Positions 8,218-18,497 of a DNA stretch of 64,000 nt are shown here, piece by piece; position 1 is the stretch's first letter, and every line of letters begins with the position of its first letter. This DNA comes from Rubricella aquisinus (GTDB lineage: Bacteria > Pseudomonadota > Alphaproteobacteria > Rhodobacterales > Rhodobacteraceae): contig NZ_JACIJS010000003.1 in the NCBI RefSeq assembly GCF_014199445.1, positions 124,001 through 188,000 on the forward strand. Reading direction: 5' to 3'. The notes beneath the pieces are model-generated. The model was not told the DNA's origin. It saw only the letters and a list, made by a program, of their open reading frames with translations, and searched no databases. Position numbers and translations under genes: made by a program.

Positions 8218-9315
8218 TCATCCGCCAATCGCGCCGCGCACACCTGCTGTTTGCGCCCGGTCCAGCAGGAGGTGATCGAGGATCACACAAGCCATCATCG
8301 CCTCCCCCACCGGAACCGCGCGGATCCCCACGCAGGGATCGTGCCGCCCCTTGGTGATGATCTCCGTCTCCGTCCCGTCCACGCGGATCGTCTTGCGCGG
8401 GGTCAGGATGGAGGACGTTGGCTTGACCGCAAACCGCACCACCAGCTCTTGGCCCGTGGAGATGCCCCCCAATATCCCACCGGCATGGTTTGAGCCATAG
8501 ACCGGCCCGTCTGGCCCCATGCGGATTTCGTCGGCATTCTCGGAGCCGCGCAGGGTCGCGGCGGCCATGCCTTCCCCGATTTCGACCCCTTTGACGGCGT
8601 TGATCGACATCATCGCGGCAGCAAGGTCGGTATCAAGTTTCGCATAAACCGGCGCGCCGAGGCCCGCGGGCACGCCCGCAGCGTTTATCTCAATCACCGC
8701 ACCGACGCTGTCATGCTCCTTGCGCAGCGCATCGAGTGCGGCTTCCCAATCTGCCACAGCATCGGGATCGGGGCACCAAAGCGGGTTGTCGCGCACCGTG
8801 TCCCAGTCGCGCCGGTCGGTCCGCAGCGTGCCCATCTGGACCATCGCCCCGCGAATGCGCAAACCCGGCACCAGATCGGCGAGCACGGCACGCGCCACAC
8901 CGCCCGCTGCCACCCGCGCAGCTGTTTCCCGCGCGGAGGACCGCCCACCGCCGCGATAATCGCGCAAGCCATATTTCTGGTGATAGGTGATGTCGGCATG
9001 GCCGGGGCGGAAGCTTTGCGCGATCTCCCCATAGTCCTTGGAGCGCTGGTCGGTATTCTCGATCATCAATTGGATGGAGGTGCCGGTAGTGCGTCCCTCA
9101 AACACGCCGGAGAGGATGCGCACCGCGTCGGCTTCGCGCCGCTGGGTCACGTATTTCGATCCGCCCGGTTTGCGCTGATCCATCCAGTGCTGGAGCATCT
9201 CTTCATTAATCGCCACGCCGGGCGGGCAGCCATCCACCGTGCAGCCAAGCGCGGGGCCGTGGCTTTCGCCCCAGGTCGTCACCCGGAACATATGGCCAAA
9301 CGTGTTGTAGGACAT
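8218..9315 (-). CDS. aroC: Chorismate synthase
   Basis: A 365-residue enzyme of normal length that converts 5-enolpyruvylshikimate 3-phosphate to chorismate with reduced FMN, the last step of the shikimate pathway, in the cytosol. The N terminus [20 protein letters not shown] contains the family signature GESHG at residues 16-20. Further conserved blocks are [10 protein letters not shown], the [13 protein letters not shown] helix and GGISTGQ. The start at 9315 follows GAGGGAG with good spacing. An FMN-using flavin reductase gene starts 135 bases away on the other strand; a functional link through reduced FMN is possible but unproven. Confidence 0.97.
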   Translation of the reverse strand: MSYNTFGHMFRVTTWGESHGPALGCTVDGCPPGVAINEEMLQHWMDQRKPGGSKYVTQRREADAVRILSGVFEGRTTGTSIQLMIENTDQRSKDYGEIAQSFRPGHADITYHQKYGLRDYRGGGRSSARETAARVAAGGVARAVLADLVPGLRIRGAMVQMGTLRTDRRDWDTVRDNPLWCPDPDAVADWEAALDALRKEHDSVGAVIEINAAGVPAGLGAPVYAKLDTDLAAAMMSINAVKGVEIGEGMAAATLRGSENADEIRMGPDGPVYGSNHAGGILGGISTGQELVVRFAVKPTSSILTPRKTIRVDGTETEIITKGRHDPCVGIRAVPVGEAMMACVILDHLLLDRAQTAGVRGAIGG

Positions 9316-9450
9316 GGCGTGTGCTCCCTCAAATCCGGTCTCGGTTGGGTCTAACGTGGCGGTCGCTGGCCTGCAACGGGCTGATATGCGATTGCATATC
9401 CCGACAACCGGGTTATGTGCTGCCACACCAGAGCCAAGGAGCCACCCGAT

Positions 9451-9924
9451 ATGACCGCATTCGAGCCACGCGACTACCGTGACGCCTTGGGCACCTTCCC
9501 CACGGGCGTGACGGTCGTGACCACGATGACCGAGGGCGGGCCGGTGGGGATCACGGCCAACAGTTTTGCCTCCCTGTCGCTTGATCCGCCCTTGGTGATG
9601 TGGGCACCGGCGCGGGCGTCCCGCCGCTTTTCCGCTTTCGTGGAGGCGGAACAGTTCGTGATCCATATCCTGCGCGCGGATCAATCGGCGCTCGCGAATG
9701 CCTTTGCCCGAACGGGATTTGAGGCCTTTGCCCAATGTGATTGGGCACCCGGGGCGGCAGGGCCGGAATTCCCGGTCGCTGCCGCAATGTTCCGATGCAG
9801 CCGGGAGGCGACCCATCCGGGGGGCGATCATGCCATCGTGGTGGGCCGGGTGCAGTCCTATGTCCATGACGCTGACGCCACACCGCTTTTGTATCATCGC
9901 GGTGACTATCCCACGATGCGCTGA
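9451..9924 (+). CDS. Flavin reductase family protein (FMN-binding split barrel)
   Basis: A 157-residue protein with the flavin-reductase-like split-barrel pattern: [10 protein letters not shown] near residue 12, [19 protein letters not shown] in the middle, and HAIVVGRV towards the end. Proteins of this family (HpaC and relatives) reduce FMN or FAD with NAD(P)H to feed monooxygenases. The start is set by AAGGAG at 9435-9440 before ATG 9451. No partner monooxygenase is adjacent; aroC, which needs reduced FMN, is divergently placed. Substrate and partner therefore remain open. Confidence 0.88.
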   Translation: MTAFEPRDYRDALGTFPTGVTVVTTMTEGGPVGITANSFASLSLDPPLVMWAPARASRRFSAFVEAEQFVIHILRADQSALANAFARTGFEAFAQCDWAPGAAGPEFPVAAAMFRCSREATHPGGDHAIVVGRVQSYVHDADATPLLYHRGDYPTMR

Positions 9925-9971
9925 GCCCAGCCCGTTTCTTTTTTCCCAAAATACTCACGCGCGCAGCGCCA

Positions 9972-9995
9972 CCGCCGCGCCTGGGCGGCGGTTTT
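9972..9995 (+). terminator. Intrinsic terminator after the flavin reductase gene
   Basis: A 7-bp perfect stem CCGCCGC/GCGGCGG (9972-9978, 9985-9991) with loop GCCTGG is followed by TTTT. It lies 47 bases after the flavin reductase stop and before the hisS promoter. Read on the minus strand, the same hairpin precedes GTATTTTGGGAAAAAAGAAA (9954-9935), the recurrent 3'-end motif. Confidence 0.65.
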
Positions 9996-10011
9996 CCCGC
10001 GTGCGCCGTGC

Positions 10012-10040
10012 TTGCCCCCTTATCCCCCTTGCGCTAGACC
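10012..10040 (+). promoter_or_regulatory. Candidate sigma-70 type promoter of hisS-hisZ-hisG
   Basis: TTGCCC (10012-10017) and TAGACC (10035-10040) are separated by 17 bases, 40 bases before the hisS start. This is a plausible housekeeping promoter for the three-gene his operon; it rests on pattern matching only. Confidence 0.45.
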
Positions 10041-10079
10041 GCAGCACAACCTGACTGCCCGACCGATAGGACGATCCCC

Positions 10080-11582
10080 ATGGCCAAGACCAAGGTGAAA
10101 AAGCCCCGCCGCCCGCAGGCGCTCCCGCCGCGCGGTTTTCGCGACTATTTCGGGGAGGAGGTGCGCGCGCGGGGCGCCATGCTCGCCAAGATCACGGAGC
10201 AGTATCAGCGCTATGGCTTTGACCCACTGGAAAGCTCCGCTGTGGAAACGGTGGAGGCGCTGGGCAAATTCCTGCCCGATGTGGATCGCCCGAATGAAGG
10301 CGTGTTCGCGTGGCAGGACGAGGACGAGACGTGGATGGCGCTGCGCTATGACCTGACAGCGCCCTTGGCGCGGGTGTATGCTCAGTACCGCAACACGCTG
10401 CCATCGCCCTATCGCCGTTATGCCGTGGGGCCTGTCTGGCGCAATGAAAAGCCGGGCCCGGGGCGGTTTCGTCAGTTTTATCAGTGCGATGCGGATACGG
10501 TCGGCACGGCTTCTGTCGCGGCGGATGCGGAGATTTGCGCGATGCTCGCCGACACGCTGGAGGCCGTGGGGATCGCGCGCGGCGACTACATCGTGCGGAT
10601 CAACAACCGCAAGGTTCTCAATGGGGTGATGGAAGTCACGGGCCTGCTTGATCCGTCCGATCCGGAGGCCAAAAGCGCCGAGCGGGGCATCGTCCTGCGC
10701 GCAATCGACAAGCTTGACCGGTTGGGAGAGGACGGCGTGCGCGCGCTCCTTGGTGCGGGGCGCAAGGACGCGTCGGGCGATTTCACCGATGGCGCGGGGC
10801 TGAGCGATGCGCAGGCCGATATTGTCATGGGATTTGTCAGCGCGCGGCGGGACACGGGGTCTGCCACTTGTGCGCGGCTCGCGGAACTGGTCGCAGGGTC
10901 TGAGACGGGGCTTGCGGGCGTGCGGGAATTGGAAACCATCGCGGAATTGCTGGAGGTGCAGGGATATGGCGCGGACCGGGCCGTGATCGACCCAAGCGTC
11001 GTGCGCGGGCTTGGCTACTATACCGGCCCGGTCTATGAGGCTGAGCTTACCTTTGAAATCATGGATGAAAAGGGCCGCCCGCGCCAGTTTGGCTCCGTCG
11101 CCGGGGGCGGGCGCTATGACGATCTCGTGAAGCGGTTCACGGGTCAGGAAGTGCCCGCAACCGGTGTCTCCATCGGCGTGGACCGCCTGCTTGCCGCCCT
11201 AGAGGCCAAGGGACGGATCACCGATGAGGCGCGCGGGCCCGTGGTCGTTACTGTGATGGATCGCGACCGGATGGCCGAGTATCAGGCGATGGTGGCCGAT
11301 CTGCGGAATGCGGGCATTCGGGCCGAAGTCTATCTTGGCAATCCGAAAAACATGGGCAACCAACTCAAATACGCCGATCAGCGCAAAAGCCCGGTTGCGG
11401 TCATCCAAGGCTCGGATGAGCGGGAGCGGGGCGTGGTGCAACTTAAAGACCTCGACCTTGGCGCGCGGCTCGCCGCTGACATCACCTCCAACGAGGAATG
11501 GAAGGCGCAACCTGCACAGCGCGAGGTGCCGCTCAGCGATCTGGTGGCGGAGGTGCGCGCGATCCTTGGGCGGGACGGATGA
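10080..11582 (+). CDS. hisS: Histidine--tRNA ligase
   Basis: A 500-residue class II aminoacyl-tRNA synthetase that charges tRNA-His. Motif 2 reads [20 protein letters not shown] and the histidine motif reads [16 protein letters not shown]. These are the divergent form seen in many alphaproteobacteria, not the usual bacterial form with RGLDYYT. The C-terminal anticodon-binding domain starts near residue 385. The stop overlaps the hisZ start (ATGA at 11579-11582). A tRNA-His gene in this window (46338-46414) lacks the encoded G-1 and has A73, which fits the known co-change of enzyme and tRNA in this group. Confidence 0.96.
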   Translation: MAKTKVKKPRRPQALPPRGFRDYFGEEVRARGAMLAKITEQYQRYGFDPLESSAVETVEALGKFLPDVDRPNEGVFAWQDEDETWMALRYDLTAPLARVYAQYRNTLPSPYRRYAVGPVWRNEKPGPGRFRQFYQCDADTVGTASVAADAEICAMLADTLEAVGIARGDYIVRINNRKVLNGVMEVTGLLDPSDPEAKSAERGIVLRAIDKLDRLGEDGVRALLGAGRKDASGDFTDGAGLSDAQADIVMGFVSARRDTGSATCARLAELVAGSETGLAGVRELETIAELLEVQGYGADRAVIDPSVVRGLGYYTGPVYEAELTFEIMDEKGRPRQFGSVAGGGRYDDLVKRFTGQEVPATGVSIGVDRLLAALEAKGRITDEARGPVVVTVMDRDRMAEYQAMVADLRNAGIRAEVYLGNPKNMGNQLKYADQRKSPVAVIQGSDERERGVVQLKDLDLGARLAADITSNEEWKAQPAQREVPLSDLVAEVRAILGRDG

Positions 11583-12721
11583 GAGCAGCGGGCTATCTGC
11601 CGGAGGCGCTGATGGGCCATGACCTGACGCGCCTGTCGGCCCTGACGGACGACCTGCTGGCGGGATTTCAGGCGGCAGGCGCCGTCCGGGTGGAGCCGCC
11701 TGCGCTGTTGGATGCGGAAACGCTGCTGGACCTTTATGGCGAAGATATCCGCACCCGCGCCTATACCACCCATGACCCGGCGGAGGGGGAGCGGATGCTG
11801 CGCCCCGATTTCACCGTACCCGTGGTGGAGATGCACACCGCGATGGGGCAGGAGCCCGCGCGCTATTGCTATGCTGGCCCCGTGTGGCGGCGGCAGGAGC
11901 CGGGATCGGACCGCCCGACGGAATACCGTCAGGTGGGCTACGAATTGTTCGACCGGGGCGATGAGGCGGCGGCGGATGCGGAAGTGTTCGCGCTGATCGC
12001 GGCGGCTTTGCACGGGCGCGGGCTGACCGTTGCCACGGGCGATATGGGCGTGCTGCGGGCGGCGGTCTCTGCCCTTGATATATCCGAGCGGCGGCGCGCG
12101 GCGCTGATGCGCCACATCTGGCGCCCGGCACGGTTTCGCAAACTGGTTGAACGTTTCGCTGCACCGATGGCCATGACGGAGGCGCGCGCGCGCCTTCTCG
12201 ATGCCGCGCGGGAGGGGGAGGGCGCTGTCGCAGCCCTCATCAAACAGGCCGCGCCGGTGCAGGGCGTCCGGGCGCGGGCAGAGATCATCGCGCGCGCCAT
12301 GGCGCTGAAAGAGGCGAGCGAGGAGCCACCCCTGACAGCAGCGGATCGCGCGCTTTTGGATCAGGTGACCGGGCTTGCCGGGACCGTGGCCTCGGCAGCG
12401 GGTGCGGTGCGCGCGATGGCGCGCGCCCATGCGGGGATGGACGCCGCGGCCGACCGGCTGACCCGGCGGGCGGCGGCGCTGGCCGCGCGCGGGCTGGACC
12501 CGGCGACGTTGCCTTTTGCCGCGCAATTCGGGCGCACGACTTTGGAATATTATGACGGGTTCGTGTTCGGCTTTGTCGATGAGGCGCGACCCGATTTGCC
12601 GCCCATCGCCTCCGGCGGGCGCTATGACGCGCTGACGGCGGCCCTGTCGGGCGGGGCGGGCATTCCAGCGGTAGGCGGGATCATCCGGCCCGAAGTGCTG
12701 CTGGCGCGGGAGGGATCGTGA
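11579..12721 (+). CDS. hisZ: ATP phosphoribosyltransferase regulatory subunit
   Basis: A 380-residue catalytically inactive paralogue of histidyl-tRNA synthetase. HisZ forms a hetero-octamer with short-form HisG and is needed for the first step of histidine synthesis. It keeps class II-like blocks such as RPDFTVPV and [10 protein letters not shown] near residues 80-105. The start at 11579 gives an ATGA overlap with hisS; an alternative ATG lies at 11611. The stop overlaps the hisG start region (GTGATG at 12718). The order hisS-hisZ-hisG is typical of Rhodobacterales. Confidence 0.93.
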   Translation: MRAAGYLPEALMGHDLTRLSALTDDLLAGFQAAGAVRVEPPALLDAETLLDLYGEDIRTRAYTTHDPAEGERMLRPDFTVPVVEMHTAMGQEPARYCYAGPVWRRQEPGSDRPTEYRQVGYELFDRGDEAAADAEVFALIAAALHGRGLTVATGDMGVLRAAVSALDISERRRAALMRHIWRPARFRKLVERFAAPMAMTEARARLLDAAREGEGAVAALIKQAAPVQGVRARAEIIARAMALKEASEEPPLTAADRALLDQVTGLAGTVASAAGAVRAMARAHAGMDAAADRLTRRAAALAARGLDPATLPFAAQFGRTTLEYYDGFVFGFVDEARPDLPPIASGGRYDALTAALSGGAGIPAVGGIIRPEVLLAREGS

Positions 12722-13431
12722 TGCTGAAACTTGGCCTGCCCTCCAAGGGGCGCTTGCAGGAGGACGCGATCCGCTGGTTCGAGCGGGGCAACATCACCAT
12801 CCGGCGCACCGGGTCTGGCCGCGAATATGCAGGCCGGGTTGAGGGCATCGACGGGGTGGAACTGGTGCTGCTGAGTGCCGGGGAAATCCCGCGCGAACTA
12901 AATGCCGGGCGCATCCATATGGGTGTGACAGGGCAGGATCTGGTCCATGAAAAGCTGCCGCATTGGCGGCGCGATCTGGTGGAGCTGGCGGAGATGGGAT
13001 TTGGCCATGCCGATCTGATCGTGGCGGTCCCGTCCTCATGGGTGGATGTGGAGACGATGGACGATCTCGATCAGGTCGCCGCTGCCTTTCGCGCGACCCA
13101 CGGGCACCGTTTGCGCGTGGCCACCAAATACCATGCGCTGGTGCGCACGTTCTTCCGCCGTGAAGGGGTGGCCGATTACCGGATCGTGGACAGTCAGGGT
13201 GCCACGGAAGGCACGATCAAAAATGCCACCGCAGAGGCGATCGCAGACATTACCTCCAGCGGGGAGACATTGCGCGCCAATCACCTCAAGATTTTGAGGG
13301 ACGGCCTTATCCTCGCGTCACAGGCAACACTGTTCCTGAGCCAAACCGCGCAATGGGGTGCGGCAGAGCGGGCGGCGCTGGTGCAGCTTTGCGCGCAATT
13401 GGGGCTGACCGCCCCTGCGCCGCGCGATTAG
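12721..13431 (+). CDS. hisG: ATP phosphoribosyltransferase, short form catalytic subunit
   Basis: A 236-residue short-form HisG that joins ATP and PRPP to start histidine synthesis and depends on HisZ. The N terminus [16 protein letters not shown] and the later DSQGATEGTIKNATAEAI stretch are family hallmarks. The C-terminal ACT-like regulatory domain of long HisG is absent, as expected beside hisZ. ATG 12721 is preferred over GTG 12718 because GGGAGG sits 7-8 bases upstream. The end overlaps the convergent gene at 13428 by the four bases TTAG. Confidence 0.95.
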   Translation: MLKLGLPSKGRLQEDAIRWFERGNITIRRTGSGREYAGRVEGIDGVELVLLSAGEIPRELNAGRIHMGVTGQDLVHEKLPHWRRDLVELAEMGFGHADLIVAVPSSWVDVETMDDLDQVAAAFRATHGHRLRVATKYHALVRTFFRREGVADYRIVDSQGATEGTIKNATAEAIADITSSGETLRANHLKILRDGLILASQATLFLSQTAQWGAAERAALVQLCAQLGLTAPAPRD

Positions 13432-14045
13432 AGACTTTCGACCCGTTCGCGGTCATCCTCTGCGCCGAACAATTCGATATTGGCCGCCTGACATTGCTCA
13501 AGCGCGTCGAAAAGGTCGGTCAGGCAATCGACGGAGGCGGTGCCAAGATCGAGGTTGAACACCCAGGTCGCACCAACTTTCTCCGGCCCGGTCAGGCGGT
13601 GGATGACGCCGTGAAATTCGGGCGTGTCCTCATCAAACCGGACCTGAAACGCCTCCAGATACCAGCGGCGGATCGGCTGCCAATTTGGGGTCACGCCACG
13701 GCGCAATTCCACCGCGACATGCAGATCATTCCACTGGAAGGGAGAGATGCGGACATTCGCGCCATTCCCCAGTTGCAAGGAGAACGGATCAAACCGAACG
13801 ACAAGGCTATCGGTCACGTCAAAGGTCGCGGTGTCGCCGCGCACTTCGGTGGCCAGATCGTAGCGTTCCGGCAGATTGAGCGATCCGGCACGTTCGACAC
13901 TGCCGCTCGGGATACGGCGCAGCACATCGGTCTCACACTCGAACCCCTTGTCGAGCGCGCTGGCCATTTCCTCCAGCAGCCGCGACAGGAAAATGTCGCG
14001 AACCGGTGTCAGAACATCAAGAAGCACACCCTGCGTGCGCGTCAT
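13428..14045 (-). CDS. Conserved hypothetical protein
   Basis: A 205-residue soluble protein I do not recognise as a named family. It starts MTRTQGVLLDVLTPVRD and contains a long polar middle with LNLPERYDLATEVRGD and ISPFQWNDLHVAVEL. No signal peptide or membrane segment is visible. It lies 11 bases downstream of the DUF1489 gene on the same strand, so the two probably share a transcript. Its stop overlaps that of hisG by four bases. A homology search would be needed for a function. Confidence 0.75.
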   Translation of the reverse strand: MTRTQGVLLDVLTPVRDIFLSRLLEEMASALDKGFECETDVLRRIPSGSVERAGSLNLPERYDLATEVRGDTATFDVTDSLVVRFDPFSLQLGNGANVRISPFQWNDLHVAVELRRGVTPNWQPIRRWYLEAFQVRFDEDTPEFHGVIHRLTGPEKVGATWVFNLDLGTASVDCLTDLFDALEQCQAANIELFGAEDDRERVESL

Positions 14046-14056
14046 CCCGGTATTCC

Positions 14057-14503
14057 TTATTTCAGGCCGATATCGGCCAAGGCCAATTCAAGTGTCGTGG
14101 GTAGCGCGTCGTCGTCTTCCGCGCCTGTGGGAAGATCCTCAGGCGCGTCTTTGGCAACCAGATACCGCCAGCCCTGAAATGGGCGGCGCGGCGCTGGCTT
14201 TGTTCTTATCACACTATTGTCTAAGACAATAGCACATCGTTTGGTTCCATCCGCATCTGTGACCTGATCCAATCTTGTGATCTTTTGTCGTGCTAAAATG
14301 AAACCTTTAAACACCCAGTATAGGGAACCGCCGTTCAGCAGTTCTGCTTCGCGCCGGGGCCACATCCGCGTGACATGGACATGCTCCGGTGCTTCGCCCC
14401 GCGCCTGTTTCATCGCGCGTTGCCGGGCCTGCCAATCCAAAAGATCGGCCACGCCCTCTGCCCCGACGCAGAGTTTCAACAGGTTCAGATCATCAGCTCC
14501 CAT
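14057..14503 (-). CDS. DUF1489 family protein
   Basis: A 148-residue protein with the DUF1489 pattern: LLKLCVGAEGVADLLDWQ at the N terminus, HVTRMWPRREAELLNGGSLY in the middle and PAPRRPFQGWRYL towards the C terminus. The family is almost confined to alphaproteobacteria and has no assigned function. ATG 14503 is chosen because family members start just before the LIKLCVG block; an in-frame ATG at 14575 would add 24 residues with no family similarity. Bases 14195-14320 are visibly poorer in GC than the rest and contain a perfect 19-base palindrome, but the protein motifs across it are intact. Confidence 0.85.
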   Translation of the reverse strand: MGADDLNLLKLCVGAEGVADLLDWQARQRAMKQARGEAPEHVHVTRMWPRREAELLNGGSLYWVFKGFILARQKITRLDQVTDADGTKRCAIVLDNSVIRTKPAPRRPFQGWRYLVAKDAPEDLPTGAEDDDALPTTLELALADIGLK

Positions 14504-14687
14504 AGATAACGGGTGCCGAAGGATGGGGTGCGGGTCAAGCGGATTCGACGCTAAGTCTGCACAAGAACCAGGCAAATTCTGTCAGATGAGAGACATGGGT
14601 GAGGAATTGGCCGTTTCTACAGCGGATGCTTGTGAAACGCCCGTATTTATTGGCCCAAATCGCGCCGCCCGCGGGCGGCCATTGCGG

Positions 14688-14715
14688 TTGACAGGGGGGG
14701 TAGGGCGCGCATACT
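14688..14715 (+). promoter_or_regulatory. Candidate promoter of nrdJ
   Basis: A consensus -35 TTGACA (14688-14693) is followed after 16 bases by CATACT (14710-14715). The nrdJ start lies 42 bases downstream. The rest of the 254-base gap between the DUF1489 start and nrdJ shows nothing I can name; I searched it by eye for a cobalamin riboswitch box and found none. Confidence 0.55.
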
Positions 14716-14757
14716 CAAGCCTTCCCGACAGAACAAGCCGTGAACAGGATCCGTGCC

Positions 14758-17016
14758 ATGACCGCCTTCCATGCCCCCATTGCCGAGCAGATCTGGGATA
14801 TGAAATATCGGTTCAAGCAGGCCGATGGCACACCGGTCGATGTCACGGTCGAGGACACATGGCGTCGCATCGCACATGCGCTCGCGGCGGTGGAGGACGA
14901 CCCGGGCGCATGGCAGGGGCGGTTTTATGATGCGCTGGCAGGCTTCAAGTATTTGCCCGCAGGCCGGATCATTTCCGGCGCAGGGACAGAGCGGACGGTG
15001 ACGCTTTTTAACTGCTTTGTGATGGGCACGGTGCAGGATTCGATGTCCGGCATTTTCGACGGGCTGAAAGAGGCCGCCCTGACGATGCAGCAGGGTGGCG
15101 GCATCGGCTATGATTTCTCCACCATCCGGCCCAAGGGCGCGCTGGTCAAAGGTGTGGGGGCCGATGCCTCCGGTCCGCTGTCGTTCATGGATGTGTGGGA
15201 CGCGATGTGCCGCACGATCATGAGCGCAGGCGCGCGGCGTGGTGCGATGATGGCGACGCTGCGCTGCGATCACCCCGATATCGAGGATTTCATTACCGCA
15301 AAACGGGACGCGGTGCGACTTCGCAATTTCAACCTGTCGGTTCTGGTCACCGATCCGTTCATGGACGCGGTGGCGGCCGATGGCGACTGGGATCTGGTGT
15401 TCGAGGGCACGACCTATCGCACCATCAAGGCCCGCGCGCTGTGGGATCTGATCATGCAATCAACCTATGATTACGCCGAGCCGGGCGTGATTTTCATCGA
15501 CCGGATCAACCAAAAGAACAATCTCAGCTATGTGGAGAGCATCGCCGCGACGAACCCGTGCGGGGAGCAGCCCTTGCCGCCCTATGGCGCGTGCCTGCTT
15601 GGCTCGATCAACCTTGCGGCTTTGGTGACGAATGCGTTTGAGGACGGGGCAGAGATTCCCGATGCAGCGCTAGACGATCTGGTCGCGACCGCCGTGCGGA
15701 TGATGGACAATGTGGTGGATGCGTCCCGCTTCCCGCTCGATGCGCAACGAGCGGAAGCGCAGGCGAAACGCCGGATCGGGCTGGGGGTTACGGGGCTCGC
15801 AGATGCCTTGTTGATGCTTGGGCTGCGCTATGGCTCTGAAGAGGCGGCGCGTCAGGCCGGGCGCTGGTTGGAACGGATCGCGCGCGCCGCGTATCTGGCC
15901 TCAGCGCAATTGGCGAAGGAGAAGGGCGCCTTTCCGCTCTACGACCGCGACGCGTTCTTGCAGGCCGATATCATGCAGCGATTGGGGGAGGATGTGCGCG
16001 CGGCGGTCGCGGAGCATGGCATCCGCAACGCGCTGCTGACCTCCATCGCACCCACGGGCACGATCAGCCTTCTGGCCGGGAATGTGTCGAGTGGGATCGA
16101 GCCGGTGTTCGCCTATGCCTATACCCGCAAAGTGACCCAGCGCGACGGCTCCAAAACCGAGGAGGAGGTGGTGGATTACGCCGTCCAGACCTTCCGCGCG
16201 AAATTCGGGGAGGACACGCCGCTGCCCGACTATTTCGTCAGCGCCCAGACGATCAGCCCGCTTGATCATGTGCGGATGCAGGCGGCGGTGCAGCCATGGG
16301 TGGATAGCAGCATCTCCAAAACCATCAATGTGCCCGAAGATATTGATTTTGCCTCCTTCAAGGATGTGTATCTGGAGGCGTGGAACAGCGGCTGTAAGGG
16401 CTGCACGACCTACCGCCCCAATGCGGTGACGGGCAGCGTGTTGAGCGTGGCGGAGGAAAAGCCCGCCGAGGCCAAGTCCGGCGATGTGGTCTATATCGCG
16501 GAGCCGCTCGACCGCCCGGCAAAGCTCGAAGGGCAGACCTACAAGATCAAATGGCCGAACTCTGAGCACGCGATTTATATCACCATCAACGATGTGATGG
16601 AGGGCACCCGCCGCCGCCCGTTTGAGGTGTTCATCAACTCCAAGAACATGGAGCATTTCGCGTGGACCGTCGCGCTTACACGGATGGTGTCGGCGGTGTT
16701 CCGGCGCGGGGGCGATGTCTCTTTCGTGGTGGAGGAGTTGAAGGCCGTGTTCGACCCGCGCGGTGGGGCGTGGATGGGCGGCAAATATGTACCCTCGATC
16801 CTTGCCGCCATCGGCGGGGTGATCGAACAGCACATGGTCGAGATTGGCTTTATCGAAGGTGAAGGCATGGGGCTAAAGGCTGATCCCCATGCGGAGGCCG
16901 TGCGCGTGGGGGAGGCCCCGATGGGGGCTGCCTGCGACAATTGCGGGCAATTCGCCGCGCGGATGGTCGAGGGCTGCATGACCTGCGGCGCCTGCGGGCA
17001 TTCCAAATGCGGCTAG
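14758..17016 (+). CDS. nrdJ: Vitamin B12-dependent (class II) ribonucleoside-diphosphate reductase
   Basis: A 752-residue adenosylcobalamin-dependent ribonucleotide reductase that makes deoxyribonucleotides and works with or without oxygen. The active-site motif NPCGEQPLPPYGACLLG places the thiyl cysteine at C268 and the glutamate at E270. FNCFVMG holds one of the redox cysteines. The C terminus (726-752) carries four CxxC-like cysteines ending CGACGHSKCG, a probable zinc or redox-shuttle tail. ATG 14758 has AGGA eight bases upstream and is preferred over GTG 14740. No nrdAB or nrdZ gene is near. Confidence 0.96.
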   Translation: MTAFHAPIAEQIWDMKYRFKQADGTPVDVTVEDTWRRIAHALAAVEDDPGAWQGRFYDALAGFKYLPAGRIISGAGTERTVTLFNCFVMGTVQDSMSGIFDGLKEAALTMQQGGGIGYDFSTIRPKGALVKGVGADASGPLSFMDVWDAMCRTIMSAGARRGAMMATLRCDHPDIEDFITAKRDAVRLRNFNLSVLVTDPFMDAVAADGDWDLVFEGTTYRTIKARALWDLIMQSTYDYAEPGVIFIDRINQKNNLSYVESIAATNPCGEQPLPPYGACLLGSINLAALVTNAFEDGAEIPDAALDDLVATAVRMMDNVVDASRFPLDAQRAEAQAKRRIGLGVTGLADALLMLGLRYGSEEAARQAGRWLERIARAAYLASAQLAKEKGAFPLYDRDAFLQADIMQRLGEDVRAAVAEHGIRNALLTSIAPTGTISLLAGNVSSGIEPVFAYAYTRKVTQRDGSKTEEEVVDYAVQTFRAKFGEDTPLPDYFVSAQTISPLDHVRMQAAVQPWVDSSISKTINVPEDIDFASFKDVYLEAWNSGCKGCTTYRPNAVTGSVLSVAEEKPAEAKSGDVVYIAEPLDRPAKLEGQTYKIKWPNSEHAIYITINDVMEGTRRRPFEVFINSKNMEHFAWTVALTRMVSAVFRRGGDVSFVVEELKAVFDPRGGAWMGGKYVPSILAAIGGVIEQHMVEIGFIEGEGMGLKADPHAEAVRVGEAPMGAACDNCGQFAARMVEGCMTCGACGHSKCG

Positions 17017-17117
17017 GCTGCGCCTGAACGCGGGCAACACAAACGTGATTGGCAGTTGATTGCCGGGTTTGGCCTAATCCACCCCGCCAAGCCTGCCGCG
17101 TTGTGAAAGGATGCCCG

Positions 17118-18488
17118 ATGTTTGCCAGCCGATTGCCCCGACCCCTCTTTGCGCCGATCCTTGCGCTGATGCTGAGCCTGCCCGTGGCCGCGCAGACCGT
17201 TCCCGATGTGCCCGATTATGTGATCGCGGAATATGGCGCGCCGCCCGCTGTTACCACCGGACCCCTCCCCGACACGGTGCGCGAGGCGGTCGAGACCGCC
17301 TTTATCGACGGGTTGCGGCAATCGGCATGGGGGCGGGACCAGTCGCTTGCCTTGCAGGAGGTGGTGGCCTCTGGCGATGCGCGGCTGGTGTGGATCATCA
17401 GCGATCTGATGCGCTTTGTCCCAAGCCGGGAGTTGAACGGCGTGCTGGCCTCCGCCGCAGAGACGCTGTTGCAAAAAGACCTCGGGGGGCAGGCCCATTG
17501 GGGCGGTGTCACCGATCACCTGATGGCATGGGACATCCCCGCGCCCCCTGATTACCTGCGGGCCAAGCGCGCGATTTTCACCACCGTGGTGCCGGGCTGG
17601 GATCATATCTTTGTCGAGGGGGATATCGACTGGCGGCATGTGTCCTGGGGCGGCGTTTTGATCGACGATCGGCCCTATGACACCACCGATGATCCGTGCA
17701 ACTGCATTCCGGCGGCGGACAATCCCGAGGTGATCCCCGCAGCAGAGGCGACATGGCCCGCGGACGACGCCATCGTGTTCGGGATCGAGGTGAATGGCGA
17801 ATACCGCGCCTATCCAAGGCAGATCATGGAAGTGCGGGAAATGGTGAATGACACGCTCGGTGGGCGCGATCTGGGCATTCCCTATTGCACCTTATGCGGT
17901 GCGGCACAGGCCTATTTCACCGATGAATTGCCCGAAGGGGTGGAGCGCCCTGTGCTGCGCACCTCTGGCCTGCTGATCCGGTCGAACAAGGTGATGTATG
18001 ATATCACCAGCGGATCGGTATTTGACACGTTCCGGGGCAACGCGGTGACCGGGCCATTGCTGGAGAAAGGCATCACGCTGGAGCAGGCCACGGTTGTGAC
18101 CACCGATTGGGGCACATGGAAAGCGACCTATCCTCAGACCACCGTTCTGGTAGAGGCGCTGGCGCTGGGTCGCAATTTCGATTTCCGCAACGGGCGGGAT
18201 GCGGATGGGCCGATCTTTCCCATCGGTGATGTGGACCCGCGCCTGCCGGTGCAGGAGGACGTGATCGGCGTCGTGGCCGGGTCCGGCACGCCAGTGGCCT
18301 TTGCCCGTGGGGCGGCTCTGCTGGCGTTGCGCGCGGGGCGGGAGGTGACGTTCGAGGATGTCCGATTGGAACTGTCCGCCGGGGGGATCAAGGCCGTGGG
18401 TGCCAATGGGGCCGACCTTGGCAGTCATCAGGCGTTTTGGTTTGCGTGGTCGCAATTCTATCCCGACACGGCCCTTTGGCAGGGATAG
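17118..18488 (+). CDS. DUF3179 domain-containing exported protein
   Basis: A 456-residue protein with an N-terminal signal peptide (MFASRLPRPLFAPILALMLS, with cleavage likely after AAQ near residue 26). The DUF3179 domain is recognised by FGIEVNGEYRAYPRQIMEVR, then NDTLGGRDLGIPYCTLCGAA, whose two cysteines are CxxC, and later SGLLIRSNKVMYD. The protein is likely periplasmic; the family has no established reaction, although the CxxC suggests metal or redox chemistry. ATG 17118 follows GAAAGG. It is convergent with puuD, with only nine bases between stops. Confidence 0.88.
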   Translation: MFASRLPRPLFAPILALMLSLPVAAQTVPDVPDYVIAEYGAPPAVTTGPLPDTVREAVETAFIDGLRQSAWGRDQSLALQEVVASGDARLVWIISDLMRFVPSRELNGVLASAAETLLQKDLGGQAHWGGVTDHLMAWDIPAPPDYLRAKRAIFTTVVPGWDHIFVEGDIDWRHVSWGGVLIDDRPYDTTDDPCNCIPAADNPEVIPAAEATWPADDAIVFGIEVNGEYRAYPRQIMEVREMVNDTLGGRDLGIPYCTLCGAAQAYFTDELPEGVERPVLRTSGLLIRSNKVMYDITSGSVFDTFRGNAVTGPLLEKGITLEQATVVTTDWGTWKATYPQTTVLVEALALGRNFDFRNGRDADGPIFPIGDVDPRLPVQEDVIGVVAGSGTPVAFARGAALLALRAGREVTFEDVRLELSAGGIKAVGANGADLGSHQAFWFAWSQFYPDTALWQG

Positions 18489-18497
18489 AGGGCGGCT

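Noticed and set aside
7898-8275. Open frame running through repeat copy 1 and its equivalent in copy 2 (25109-25381)
   Set aside because: Both copies keep the frame because they have no indels, but most base differences change the amino acid and none of the product resembles a protein; the sequence is better explained by RNA or DNA hairpins.
14504-14757. Possible cobalamin riboswitch before nrdJ
   Set aside because: No B12-box-like core and too short a leader after the likely promoter at 14688-14715; B12 riboswitches normally control the B12-independent enzyme or B12 synthesis.
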